A stretch of 64,000 bases of DNA from Helopsaltes ochotensis (taxonomy: Eukaryota > Chordata > Aves > Passeriformes > Locustellidae). Under the pieces are notes generated by a model, which saw nothing but the letters and a program-made list of their open reading frames with translations, ran no database searches and had not been told where the DNA came from. Location of the stretch: contig VXBM01000288.1 in the NCBI GenBank assembly GCA_013400155.1, positions 1 to 64,000 on the forward strand, written 5' to 3'. This document shows positions 1 to 11,800 of the stretch, one piece after another; the stretch's first letter is position 1; each line of letters starts with the position of its first letter. The position numbers were made by a program, and so were the translations under genes.

Positions 1-1499
1 AAATTTCCTTGGAAATGTCCCCCAAGATGTACAAAATTTCCAATTAGGCTAGAAAATCGGCATTTGCAATAAACATTCCCTGACTAAAACCAGAGAGAGG
101 GGAAACATCAAAGAAAGGGAACAAATAACATCTAAATGCCAGCTTGCCTGGAAAACAAGCTCAGCAATTTCTAACATGGAAAGCTTGTGGAACAGTCGGG
201 AATTTGGTGGGAGTTCATAGAATGATGACTTCAAATCCGCTTCCTCTGCTCTGATTTGGAAGGCAAGTGGGAATTGAACATGTCCAGTTACACCTACTCA
301 AGAATTAGCTGTATTTTGTGACAGTACCAATCCAAACAAACTCCACTCCTACTTTTTATTTGACATCTGCAACTCTCAACAGAGTTGGGAAGTTTCAGTG
401 CAACTAAAGAGCCACAAGTCCTGCAAGAAGAAAATTCAAGTGGGCAAAATTTAGGAATTTTACTTTCAAATCCAGGGAGGACGAGGAGGAGGAGGAGGAG
501 GAGGACGACACCAGGAACACACTCCAGCCGAAAGCAACCGTGGATTTGGAAATGGCAAGAAATCCAACTGAGAGCCCCTGGGTATGGTCCAGCAATGATG
601 CAGGAGCCAGAGAGAAAAGTGGCCTTATCCTGGCCTGGGATAAGGCCTTCTGGGAAAAAAAATTAAAAAAAACTCTGTCCTTTTTTGCCAGCTACATGAA
701 AAAAAAGGAAAAAAAACAAGCAATGAAGTTTCAGACCTGGGCAGGACGTCCTGGGTTGAGGCAGACGGAGGCGCAGCTGCCAGGCTGCGACTCCAGGCTG
801 GGCACTGGGGAGCTCCGGGAATCTGGGGTTGCCCATGAGATGAAAGGGCTGGCAAAGCACAGCCAGCTGCCGGCTTTCCAGCCGGGACACGGCAGGGGCC
901 TCGGCTCAGGGGCAGCGGAAAGCGCTGGCACTGCCACAGAAGCCCCCAAACCCGGGCGACAGATCCAGCGCTCTGCCCAGCACGCTGCAGGAGAAACTCG
1001 GCCGGCAGAAGGCCCCCGGATGCTCCGTGCTCCTTGCCGTGCTGCAAAGGAGACACGGGGATTGATTCCAGAGGGGATACAAGTAGCCCTCGGGCAGCCA
1101 GTATTTCTCTCGGGCCCTTGCCACTGCTCCCTGAGAGCATGAGCAGCAGCTTGTCCCTGGTGTTCCCCTTCTCATCAATGCTGCAAAAAAAGCCTTTTCT
1201 TACATCACACTTTGGCCCTGAACTTGAAAAAGGCCCCACCAAACTAAGAAGTCATCACATAGAGTTATTGAGTCATTCCTGGCTTTGAGCACAAGTCAAG
1301 TGAAAGCTGCGGGGTCAAGGAAAAGAAACGTGACTTAATGCCGTTCCTTTGGAAATGACAGAATCACAGGGAAGTTTCTCATTAGCTCGGGAAAATGCAC
1401 ACCCAGTTCAGTAGATACTGAATAGCAGGGAAATCAGGAGATGAAGGATTTGCTTTCAGAGACCAAAATTTCAGTAAATACTTACATGAAACCAGAAAT
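1..1499. other. Downstream flank, no gene recognised
   Basis: Contains the AGG microsatellite and a moderately GC-rich stretch at about 730-1140 with overlapping open frames on both strands. I recognise no protein family and no CR1 signature there. Confidence 0.6.
477..510. repeat. (AGG)n microsatellite
   Basis: About eight tandem GGA/GAG units, interrupted by GAC at both ends. Confidence 0.95.
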
Positions 1500-1820
1500 C
1501 TCCAGATGGACTACTCAGAAGTCTTTATTCAGGAAAAAACCCCGGGGTGTCCTCTGAAGGGCCATAAGAGGAGCTTGTTGGCTGGGCCACGGCCTCGGCC
1601 AGCACTGCTCCCCCGCAGCACAGGCCACCCAGGGCTTCCAGCTCTTCCCCAGCCTTTGCTGGGTTCCCACAGATCCCAGAGGATGCCGGGGCCAAGCTCC
1701 ACGTTGACCATTCCCCTGCAGTTCCACAGGTATTTCCTCTGGGAGCTGCCTGTGCAGAACGGCCGCCCATGGCTCAGCAGCACTCGTTCTCGTCCGCAGA
1801 GCTTCGAGGATGGGATCCAC
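1500..1820 (-). other. Candidate terminal exon of an unidentified minus-strand transcript
   Basis: On the minus strand a splice acceptor-like GGGTGTTTTGCAG ends at 1821, followed by about 290 GC-rich nt and then AATAAA at 1529-1524. All three minus-strand frames stay open until about the AATAAA, and none encodes a protein family I recognise. It could be the last exon of a lncRNA or an alternative far 3' exon; no upstream partner exon was found. Confidence 0.3.
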
Positions 1821-2892
1821 CTGCAAAACACCCAGGGCCAGGGGCTGGCTGACACACAGAGCTGGGCAGGACAAGGAGCACGTGGGGACGGCAGGAAGGG
1901 CTCACATCTGATCTCGCATCACCAGCTCTTCTCGTTTGATCCTCGCCACGCTGCTTTCCTGCTTTGAACGCTCACCCGGAGTCTAACGTTCCCTGTCCAC
2001 ACAGGAACTCTTTCCAGCCTTGGGAAGCATCAGAGCCACACACCCGGCTTTTGCTGGACAACCTGCAGCTTCCACAGCCAAATTCCTTACACTGTTTGCT
2101 CCCAGCTCTTCCTACCTGCAGTCACCAGATTTCAGGAGAGCAAAACATCAACTTGATTCATCGTGATTAATTTATGATTAATATTTCAATACAAAGTTAC
2201 AGCAAAAGCATGAAGTCCATTTGTACAAAAGGCAAGAGAAACAGGAACTAAAAGTGAAGTGAAGATCTGGAGAAGTGGATCAGAACTAACTAGAAACAAT
2301 ACCTCAAATTACTGAGACATGAATAGGAACCTATTGCTGTGCTCAATAAACAGAAAACGCTGATGACCACGAAAGTGGAAGGAAAAGTCGCTGAAAATCT
2401 TGCATAACACAAGATACCAATTACATGAAGCGGTCCAGTGCCTGTTACAATGCACTGAATTGCTCTGGGTGAAATAAGCTCTTCTGCAGAAACTATTGAA
2501 GCACATGAAGGTTTCACGGAGGTGATTTAAACAAAGAATGATGTAAGGTTAAATCTCACCTTTTGCAGCACCTCTTGCATGCAAGACAGCTCCACTTTCA
2601 GGAGTGAGCGGTTCCTGGTGAATAAGAGCTTGCTTTCCCAGGGTTCCTGGAATAGAGCTGAGAGGCCACAGTTTAGGTCATGCACTTCCCACTCTGAAGC
2701 CAAAATCCAAATACAGATCTCCTCCAGAACCCTGAGAGACAGCCAAGGATTCTGGGGCTATGGGATACAGTGAAACATTGCTCCAAGACACCAGTTGCAC
2801 GGAGTGCAGCCAGCGTGGGCCGGGAGAAGCAGCACTACTCATCAGAAAATGCCATTCTGCAGCCAGGTTTCAGAGAATTTTACTGCCATGGG

Positions 2893-2947
2893 GAAAACAA
2901 AACAAAACAAAACCACCAAACAAAAACAACAACAACAACAACAAAAG
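2893..2947. repeat. (AAAAC)n/(AAC)n simple repeat
   Basis: A run of AAAAC units passing into about six AAC units. It accounts for the Gln/Asn/Thr-rich and Val/Leu-rich short frames here. Confidence 0.95.
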
Positions 2948-3854
2948 TACTATAGCTGTGGAATGAAGAACAAAATCCCAAAACCACTGTCCAGAGTATG
3001 AGAGTGAAAATCCACAGCCACATAGCAAAATAAATGGGGACTTCAGGAAAAAAAACAAAGACATTAAAACCAGCCCAGATGAACAAGCACTGTCTATTAC
3101 AGCAGTGCTTGCAATAAAGAACTCTGGCATGGAGCCTTAATTCAGGATACAGTTATTGAAGAATATTTTAAGCCCACTTTTAAGTGCCAAAAACCAACTA
3201 AACCCAAGCACACTTTCATTTTCTGGACAGATTTTAAGACAGCTGGGTGAGAGTCTCGAGCACATACTCAGCTGTCAGATTGGCCTTTGCCCACCTCAGC
3301 AAGGACAGAGCAGACGTGGCCAGTGCAGGTGAGACCCACCCCAAGTTCTGCCTGAGCCCCTGAGCCCCTCTGGCCACACTTACTGCTGATAACGCCGACC
3401 CCTAACAGGCTCCAGCCTGGCCTCTTTGGGGCTTGATTTGTGGACTCTTCTGACCAAATGGCAAGGAACCCTCCTGTGCCCTGGACCTGGTGATATTTCC
3501 CTGGCTGGAATGCAATTCCTCCTACAAAAGGCAGACCCGGTTGTTTCGTTCGGTTTTTCTCCCAGGCTTTGCCTTACACAAGTGGTGTTCCTTACAGCTG
3601 AGCACTACGATGCCAACAGCAGCAATACAGAAAACTCCTCTGGGACAGAGCAGCAGAAAAAGCTCTCTCTGGACATGCCGGAGATGTAACAGGAGCACCC
3701 TCAGTGCGGTGCCTGGGGACTGAAGTGCAGCTGCCAGGCTGACCCATAGACATTCTGCGTTTACCTTTCAGCAGAGTCAATCTTGAAAGCGAACAAATCT
3801 CTCTTGTGGTCGAGATGAAGTATTTTATCAAATGACACTGAAATCAGAGAACCT

Positions 3855-4220
3855 CTGGAGCTGGGAGGACCCCACCAGGCCCCCCCAGTCCAGCCTCTGG
3901 CCCTGCTCAGACACCCCAACAATCCCCCCCGTGCACCCCTGGAGCTCTGGCAGCCTCGGCGCTGTGCTCATTCCCTGGGGGGCCTGGGCAGCACCCAGCA
4001 TGCTGTGGTGAAAGAACCTTTCCCTGATATCCCACATAAAGCCCTCCAGACACAGCTCCAGCCGTTCCTTGGGTCCTGTCCCTCTCACACGGAGGCGAAA
4101 CCGGAGCTGCCTCCTGGGAGGAGCTACAGCCTTTGGTGAGCTCTGCCCTGAGGCTCCTCCAGCATGAATAGGTCAAGTGCCCTCAGCCACTCCTGGTGTG
4201 CCCCTCCAGAACCAAGCCCT
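3855..4220 (-). mobile_element. CR1 LINE fragment, 3' part, antisense
   Basis: Read on the minus strand this matches the 3' portion of avian CR1 elements. On the plus strand the hallmarks are CCCCAACAATCCC (3914), GAGCTCTGGCAG (3941), CATTCCCTGGGG (3969), AAGAACCTTTCCCTGATATC (4012), GGGTCCTGTCCCTCT (4071) and CCTCAGCCACTCCT (4180), in the right order. It is diverged and truncated, with no intact reverse transcriptase frame. The boundaries are approximate. Confidence 0.85.
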
Positions 4221-4909
4221 TTCCATGCAGGAAAGGTGCTGCTGAGACCAGGCAAGTTATGAACAGCTCCTTTGATTCTCCTAATTTTAAAGTTAGGGCA
4301 GATTATTACCCCCAAATTCCACCGGGGAAACCCCAAACTGCTTAGCTTAACTAGATGTAAGTCTCTGGCAAGTGGCTTGCATAGCAAAACCCAAAAATCA
4401 GGAATAAACCTTTCACCTGTTTTCTCCTTAATAACATTTTTCTACCATTTGGATCACCTGGTGCCTAACAGCGTTATAGCACTTCCTTCCCTGGCAATTA
4501 ATAGGGTATTTCTCATTCTTCAGCTGCCTGTTTTCTTGAAATTTGTGGAAACTGTGCTTCTGGGACAAGATGCTCACCCTCTGTTAAAGCTCCTGTCACA
4601 GGCATCAAAAGGAGTTTGAGCTGACTGTGCAGCATTTTCCCCGCTCCAGCTCATCCTCTGCAGCACAGCCATGTATGGCAGAGACACAAACAAATGCAAT
4701 ACATCTTGATTCCTCCCAAAACATAAGCCAACCTGACACAGGAATTCTAAGACCAGGAGTTTGCATGCACAAATTAATCTGGGGCAGTGGTTGTAATTGC
4801 ATCTCATTTGGCTGCTGTGCTCCTCATCTAAAGGTGAGACTGCTAAGAGCCTCAGCAGTCAGTACTTTGCTGCAGATGATAGACTTGATCTGGCACATGA
4901 CTGGGACAT

Positions 4910-5555
4910 CTCCGTGTAGGTGGCCAAGATTTATTAGAGAAATTGGTAAATTACAATGACTCATATACAAAGATAAGCTGCAGTGCCTTCTGAAAGGCAA
5001 AGGTGTTTCTGACCCATAGAAACTGATATAGATTACCCAGATGCCAGTGACTACAGCAGGCTTGACTGTAAAATAATGATCACCTTGCAGTTAATCTTAG
5101 TGGAGTCACCATTTCTTATACCTAGTACATCCAATGGGATGTGTACATTGTACATTGTGTCAGCATATAACTATGACCTCCTGCTGGCTGCCTTTCTGTT
5201 GCTGTCTGTCTCGGCAGCATCTCTTCTGTCCCCACTCCATCCCTTCCCTTTTTTTGCTGTGTTTAAACATCCAGAGCAACACATGTCTATGGAGTATTTC
5301 TAAATTCACCATGAGACTGCTCTCATCTTTGACTGGATGGGGGAATAAGAACTCAACTCTGTTATTAGACCTTTAAACTAAAATTAAAAAAAAAAGAAAA
5401 CTCCAAAACAAAATCACTGTTCATTTCTCATGGAGAATTCAAACCCTTCACTGGCATGTTCCAAGGAATGTTTCTTTTTCTGCTTGCAACAGTTGGCAAT
5501 CATGGAGCTGTAATCCTGAAGCACCATGGTGTTGTCCTGATGATGAGATGAGCTG
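4910..5555 (-). other. MMP17: Probable MMP17 3'UTR
   Basis: Sequence after the stop codon up to about 20 nt past the first canonical AATAAA on the minus strand. It is moderately AT-rich and contains a T-rich run (minus strand) near 5400-5386 and a near-palindromic TGTACAATGTACA region around 5139-5153. The 3' end is inferred only from the polyadenylation signal; a longer UTR using a more distal signal is possible. Confidence 0.55.
4930..4935 (-). terminator. Candidate MMP17 polyadenylation signal AATAAA
   Basis: First canonical AATAAA on the minus strand downstream of the stop codon, about 620 nt away. The sequence past it contains short GT-rich pieces. I saw no closer AATAAA or ATTAAA. Confidence 0.5.
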
Positions 5556-5881
5556 TCATAGGTCTGCACAGATCAGTGCTGCTGTCCACATAGCCAGAAG
5601 GAGGCTGGCTGTCAGTCTGGGTGTGGGGTGAGGGTGCAGGGATGGGGTGCCTGAGGTGCAGGAGCAGACCTCGTAGCCGTTCTTCGAGCGGCTCTCGTCG
5701 TGTTGCCCTGGCCGGGAGCGTGCCCCCGTCCTGCTGCTCCCGGCTGCCTCGGGGGCATCGGCCTGCATGTCACTGCACACCAGCCAGTCCCTGGCGATGG
5801 ACTGTGGGTACCCGGGCTGCACCTCCAGCTCGCTGTCCAACACCTTCCAGTACTCCTTGCCCTTGAAGAAGTAACTTGCAC
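5556..5881 (-). CDS. MMP17: MMP17 coding exon 10: blade IV, stem, GPI signal and stop
   Basis: Encodes residues 482-589 and a TGA stop at 5558-5556. Blade IV includes ASYFFKGKEYWKVLD and ends DWLVC with C517, which should pair with C326. A serine/arginine-rich stem follows, then GYEVCSCTSG with C554 and C556, the paired stem cysteines linked in MMP17 and MMP25 to dimer formation. After that come a short proline/histidine spacer and the hydrophobic tail LTASLLLAMWTAALICADL (571-589), placed like a GPI-attachment signal. The tail is shorter than the human one and ends with a polar aspartate. The acceptor is TTTGCAG before 5881. Confidence 0.96.
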
Positions 5882-8800
5882 CTGCAAAGAGACCAAAACC
5901 CAAACACAAGGTGAGTGGCAGTGGGTGCTGTCCCAGAGGAAGGTCAAAGGAGCACTTGGAGCAGTAGAGGAGCGTTCCCACCCCAGCTGAGCCCTGGGGA
6001 GTGGAGGCACATGAGATATCACTGCTTGTTGTCAATATTCCCTCTCGCTGCAGGAGGGATGCTCCAGAGGGTAAGGTGATGCTGTGCCTGGCCAGGATCT
6101 CTCACATCAGCCAGGAGCCACCAGCAGCTGGAGGTGATGGTGAGGTGTTGCCTCTTCTGTGCTGAGTCCTAGAGCTGTGTCCTGTGCTGAGTACTTCCGG
6201 GTACTGTGAGTGTGTAGGGTCAAGGCCCTGTAAACCCAAAGCTAGACACACCATACACAACTCTCCTTCCTGTAATAGGGCATGGTAAAACTGGAGACTA
6301 TCCATTAATGACCTGGGGTATATGCTGCTCACCTTGGGCTCAGAAAAATAACCTGAGCCTGACAGGGCTTGGGGAACCTTCTGCTCTCAGGTGCATGTTT
6401 TCTACTCTGAACTGGGAGGCTATGAATTCTCTAAGCACTCAGGAGGACTTCTACCTATAGGAATGTCACTCTCAAGAGCTTTGGACATTCAGCTTGAAAA
6501 GTCTCTGGAAGTGGCCTTCCACTCTGCCTGGTTTAGTGATTGCTAATACACTATTAGGTCACCAGTAAATAAACCCAGGAAGTGCCACTTTTGTAGTGAG
6601 TGAATAGCTGATTGTTAGTATCTCCTGTGACAAAATTTTTGCAGTCTTTTCAGTGGCAAGAAACCACTAAGAAATCTCATCCTCAGAAAATAAGTTGTAA
6701 CTCTGGGAAAACATCTTTAGAAGTATTTTCTGTCTGCATCCTCATATATCCAGCTAAAAATCCAGTGACAACAAAACCAGCAAGGAGCAAATTGGCTTGT
6801 ACTAGGATAAAAATCACTGCAAAACAGCATCAACTATCTTCTTTTAATAAAGTGCTATAATTGTCTCCCCACAATATTTTTGTTGCCTGTTTAAAATTAC
6901 AAAGTCTTTTAGTGAGCAGTGCAGGGAACTCTGGCTGAAATCACACCTCTCTCTTCAGCTTCCAGTCACCAGGAACATCCCATCAGGGGCTCAGTGTTTG
7001 TGTTGTCAGCCAGGGTAGAAGGGGCTCAATAGAGCACTGATTTTCTTTGCAGTGCTTTTTTAAACTGCCCTGTGGACTCACCATCTGACCACCTCATGAC
7101 GTCATCTACAGGGCTGGGTATTCCCTTCCACAGGATGACCTCCGAAGGATACCCAGGATCCATCCTCCGCTCATGATCGTCGTAGCGCCAGTAGAGATTG
7201 TCCTTAAAGAAATAAGTCTTGTCATTATGAGCCCAGGAGAAAGCAGCGTCGATTCCTCCCAGGGGCAGGCCAAAGTCTGAAATGGGGCGCGGGTACCCTT
7301 CCTCCACGTTGTTGTCTTTGAAGACCCAGTATCTGTCTCCTGTGGAAAGGAAACAAGCACAGAATAAAATCACATTTGCTTCACAGCCTAAACCAGTATT
7401 TCCCCACAGATGAGCTGAGCTAATGTTTTGTTACCTACTGCGGTGACAAAGCTTCGGGGCTGAGCTCTGGGCATTTAAGGACAGGAATAAGAAGGGGTCA
7501 GCCCATGGGGGAACCTCTGGCTTTGAATAGCTGCTTTTTTGTGTCAGGCTCTTCATGGACAGAGCCCTGCTTTGCTGCTGAAAGCATGACTGTCCCAGGA
7601 CATGAACGCACTGACAGTGTCAGTACAGCTGTCACTTTTATGTATTTGATTTTGGTTTTCTGCCCCTTGGACTTCTGCTTGGTGTCCAAAGAAACAAAGT
7701 TACAGGCAGTTTCTGTATGCAAATTGGGCACTTTCTGTGGGCTCTTTGGCTCCTGAGAAGCCAAGCGTAGTCCACTTTGGAAGAGAAATCACCACTTTCT
7801 AGAGCCAGATGGATTATGAGGATGTACAGGGACTGGATAAATCCTATAGAGCAGCTCACTGCCCTTCAAAGATGTTACCCCCTCGGCCTGACCTTGGGCA
7901 GGAGAGAACCATCAATATGGGGTTTTTTTTCCCAATAAAAATGAAGCATGATGGGACTGGGCCCTGGTCTGTGTGAGAACAAGCAAATGAACCCAGATGT
8001 TGCAATTTCTTCATAATTCTCTAACCATTAGGACAATCTTTCTTCTTTTACAACATCTATTTGGGAACTTCAATATCCTTTTAGGTATTGCATAGCCTAT
8101 TTTAAGGATCAGATTTTTTCCTCCCTTGGTTTTCTAGAATATCTGAAGAGGGCCTTAAATGCGTGCCCATATATTAGCAGCAGGACCTTAGAGGCCAAGG
8201 TAATTTGAGTTCTTTGGTTTCTGTCCAGGGATCAATGAAACAGTGCTGGAGGGAGAGAATGAGATGTCTTTTATATCTGGAAAGAAAATTCTGAGTTTAT
8301 GTTGGGAGCTAAGCAGGACTAACACACACAGAGAATGCATGTCTTGGAACAAATGCCAGCTGTGGCACCTCTGGAATTCCAGCCTCTTGAGCAGCTGGGA
8401 GGAACCCCTGAACCTGAAGTCCTGGTTGGTTGTCCGTTAATCCCCAGCAGAGAGAGAGAAGGGAATGAGGGAAGGAAGTGAGTGAGGGCCGCTGTGGTCT
8501 GCAGGCTTGACTGGGAGGGTCTACAGCTAGGCATAAAGGGTGGCATTCTCCAGCTGGCCCCATTCCCTCTGGGAAAGCAGAGCAGGGCAGGTTGCCTCAG
8601 GCAGCTGGACAGAAATAGCAGAGCCTCCATATGCTGTTCCATGGGGAGATGCAGGGCTTGGTGTGGCTCTGTGGGGCTCAGTGTGCCAGCAGTCCAGGAG
8701 GGCTTTGTCTGCATTTGGAATGGTCTTCTGCAAGAGTAGGGGCTTGTGTGGGACATGAGCCACCCCTCTGGCCTGGCTGGGGGAACTGAAATGAAATTAT

Positions 8801-11800
8801 TGCTTCCAGAAGTGCTTGGTTCAGCACTTCTGAAACTGATAATTGCACCGTGTTTCAAGCAGAATGGTCAGGAGACAAAAAGCAATTTCCAAACAGGAAG
8901 AATAGAGAGCTGGGGTGTGTTTAGCACTTCCAGTACACAACCTCAGTGATACAAGAGTCAGTGCCTGCCCGGATCTTGGGTGACATTGAGAGCATGGATG
9001 GCATCTAAACAGCACAGCTGGATGATCTGTGGGGGACTCAGACATTTGTATAGAAACAAAGAGCTAAACTGTTCCTCCAGCTCTTCTGAAAAAAAAAAAA
9101 GCTTGCAAGTTTTTAAATAAAAAAAGAGAATTATAGCACTTATTTTGAGAAAAAAATACAGCAACAGAAATACAATTATTAAAACTGAAGGTCTTCAGTT
9201 TCATTTTTATTTCATCTCTGACTTTTTTTCTCAGCAACAAACACTAGAAGAGAAAAGGTGAAGGGAGGAGCACACCACCTGTGAGTGTGTGTAGGGGTGG
9301 TTCCTGCTTGTGTTTCATTCTTGAAAAGCTCAGATTTTAGTTACATTTGGCTGAACTTTATCTTCAATGACATTTCCCTCATTTTCTGTGGAACATGACC
9401 ATTACCCTTTGCTCACCTTCCCTGCCAGTTCGTTTGTGATGGCCTTGCTCATGGACAACAGGTTTAAGACTGGCCCTTGAGATACATATCATGTGGCACT
9501 GGTGTCTCCTGCCTAGCACCACATTCTATACCTCCAGCATCATGTTTGCTCTCACCTTTGAAGAAGACAATCTTGTGGTCACTGGTTCTCTCGTAGACTG
9601 CGTCCAGGCTGTCCAGGTTGAGTGGCAAGCCCCGCCAGAAACGGTGAATCTGAGCTGGCTGGAGGGAGACCAAGTGCTTATTGCGAGTCAGTCTCCAGAA
9701 GTACTTGCCTGGAGGGACAGACTGGACGTTACTGAACCACACTCAACCCATCTTTACTGGGGGGTGAGTGCTGGGTGGGTGGCAGCAGCAGGAAGCAAAG
9801 CATGTGAGATGGGAGCCATGATTTAGAGCCATCCTGCTTTCCAGCAGCAGCTATGACTGCTTTCTATGCTTTCTATTTCTGGCAGTCATTAGAAGAACCC
9901 CCTTTTTTTTTTTATCAAAATAATCCTCTGGACATTGTGCTGGAGTTGTTATCCTCCTGGCCTACAGTATGAGGCTGTGCCACTGAGCCGGGGCAGGAGA
10001 GAGGTGCCTTTTATCTCCTTTGTCCCTCTCTGCATGGGACCTCCTGCGAGCTGCTGGGACCAGGCACCAACAGCCTTAAGCAAGTGTCCAAAAAAGCATC
10101 ACTGTTCTGCCTCTCCTGGAGCAGCCACAGCTTCCTGCACGCAGGATGTCCAGGTGCTTTCATGTTGGGAAATGTCTAGGATGTTACAATGAAATACAGA
10201 AATGCCAGAGGGTTTTGTAATGAACAATGGGAGTGAGAAAATAAAGGAGGAGGAAAACATCTGTAGATCTGGAAGGGTTGAGGTGCGGAAGGAGGCATAG
10301 CTTAGGACTTTGGTACCATCTAGAGGTGCAGGATACTGAGCAGAGACTGCAGTCCTGTAGAGTTTCAGGATGAATGTACTGGTGGTGCCAGCAAACGCAC
10401 TTCAACACCTGCAGCAGCACTGCCCCAGCTAGGAAAGAGTGTTTTTGGGGATTTCTGAAATATTCTGGATAAAGTAAAAGGAAAGAGATATATCCTTTGT
10501 GGGAAGGATAGCAAACTTTTTCCTGCTATAAGAGCCTTATATGGGATTTCCTGATGCCTCTTAATGGTTTCAGGGGCAACTCCAAAGCCAACTCTGTGTT
10601 GACTCTGGGATTCTCAGCCTTTTTGCAGCACGTTTCATGCTGTGTTTTCTCCAGAGAGCTCCACAGAGTGACGTGAGCCAGGGCAAGATGTTTAGGAGGC
10701 AACTCAACTTTGTATTGCATTTGTTATTGCCTGTTAGAAATTAATGCACATTATTTGCATCTGGTCTTGCACAAATTTCTGAGGGGAGATAAGCAATAGA
10801 AACCAAAGATGCATCTTCAGGTTTGTGTTCCCCATGCACTCAGCTCTTTCTCCAGAACTGGCGGATTGTGACACTAGCTTTTAAAATTTTATGGAAATTG
10901 GATCTTAGCCTAATAATGCAGGACGCAAAATTCTAACACTTTAACATCTGCAGATAGGGAGTTTTGTTCTAATTATAAGGATTTATATAATATTCTTGTT
11001 CTTCTGCTCCAGTTTGCATATTTGCTCTATCTTATGAAACATAAATGAATAATACATTCCAGTATGGTAGGAAATTGCCATAATTACAGATTCTTTTTAA
11101 GAATATGAAAAAACTCGAGGATTTGAATTTGGTGGCCATTTTACGTCAATGGACACATATGTAATTAAATAAAGATGATCTCTGCATCTGCAATTAGCAA
11201 GGCACTAGACAAGGTCAGATTTTCACTTTTTTAGCAAGATATACAGCTCAGGTTAATTCCTTCTTTAGCAGATCAGTATCTGGACTCTGAAGTGCTCTGG
11301 GCTCATGGTAGATACAAAAGGAAGCCTCAGTACTTTTGACATTTCATCCCTTTGCAAGTGATGGGCTCAGTAGGTAAGCAGCTACAGCAGGGAAACCTTA
11401 CATCTGCCCCCAAAGTCAGGAATAGCTTGAGCTGTTGTTTACTTTGGTTGGGTTTTTATAAGCTATTAGGAATAAGAATGAAACTAAAGCACTTAAGTAG
11501 CAAGGAATTCTGGATGTGACAGCCCCAGTCTGTCTGGGCTCATGATTTGCCATGACCCAGCCCGCTAACAAAGAGCTGCTGTTGCATGGAGGATCATCAG
11601 CCAAAGCCAGATCCATGGGGGAACTGCTGCCATTAGCATGCAGAAATAATTTTAAAAACAAAATCTCAACTCCATATTTGTTTAAAAAGCTCAGTTTAAA
11701 CCCTCCTCTGAGCTGGCAAACTGAACACGATTAAAGCTAAGTGTGAGATCCTGTTGCACCAAGATATGGATGATGGTTTGGGGCAATTGCTTTCTTTAAT

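Larger units (their letters stand above)
1821..4909. other. Intergenic sequence downstream of MMP17
   Basis: Unique sequence apart from the AAC repeat and the antisense CR1 fragment. Short open frames only. By conserved vertebrate order ULK1 would lie further left, outside the window. Confidence 0.65.

Noticed and set aside
540..1242. Long overlapping frames on both strands
   Set aside because: No family resemblance; probably due to moderate GC content. No convincing splice or promoter context.
1..5000. ULK1 first exon, expected downstream of MMP17
   Set aside because: No CpG island and no kinase-domain sequence in this part. It probably lies beyond the left edge.
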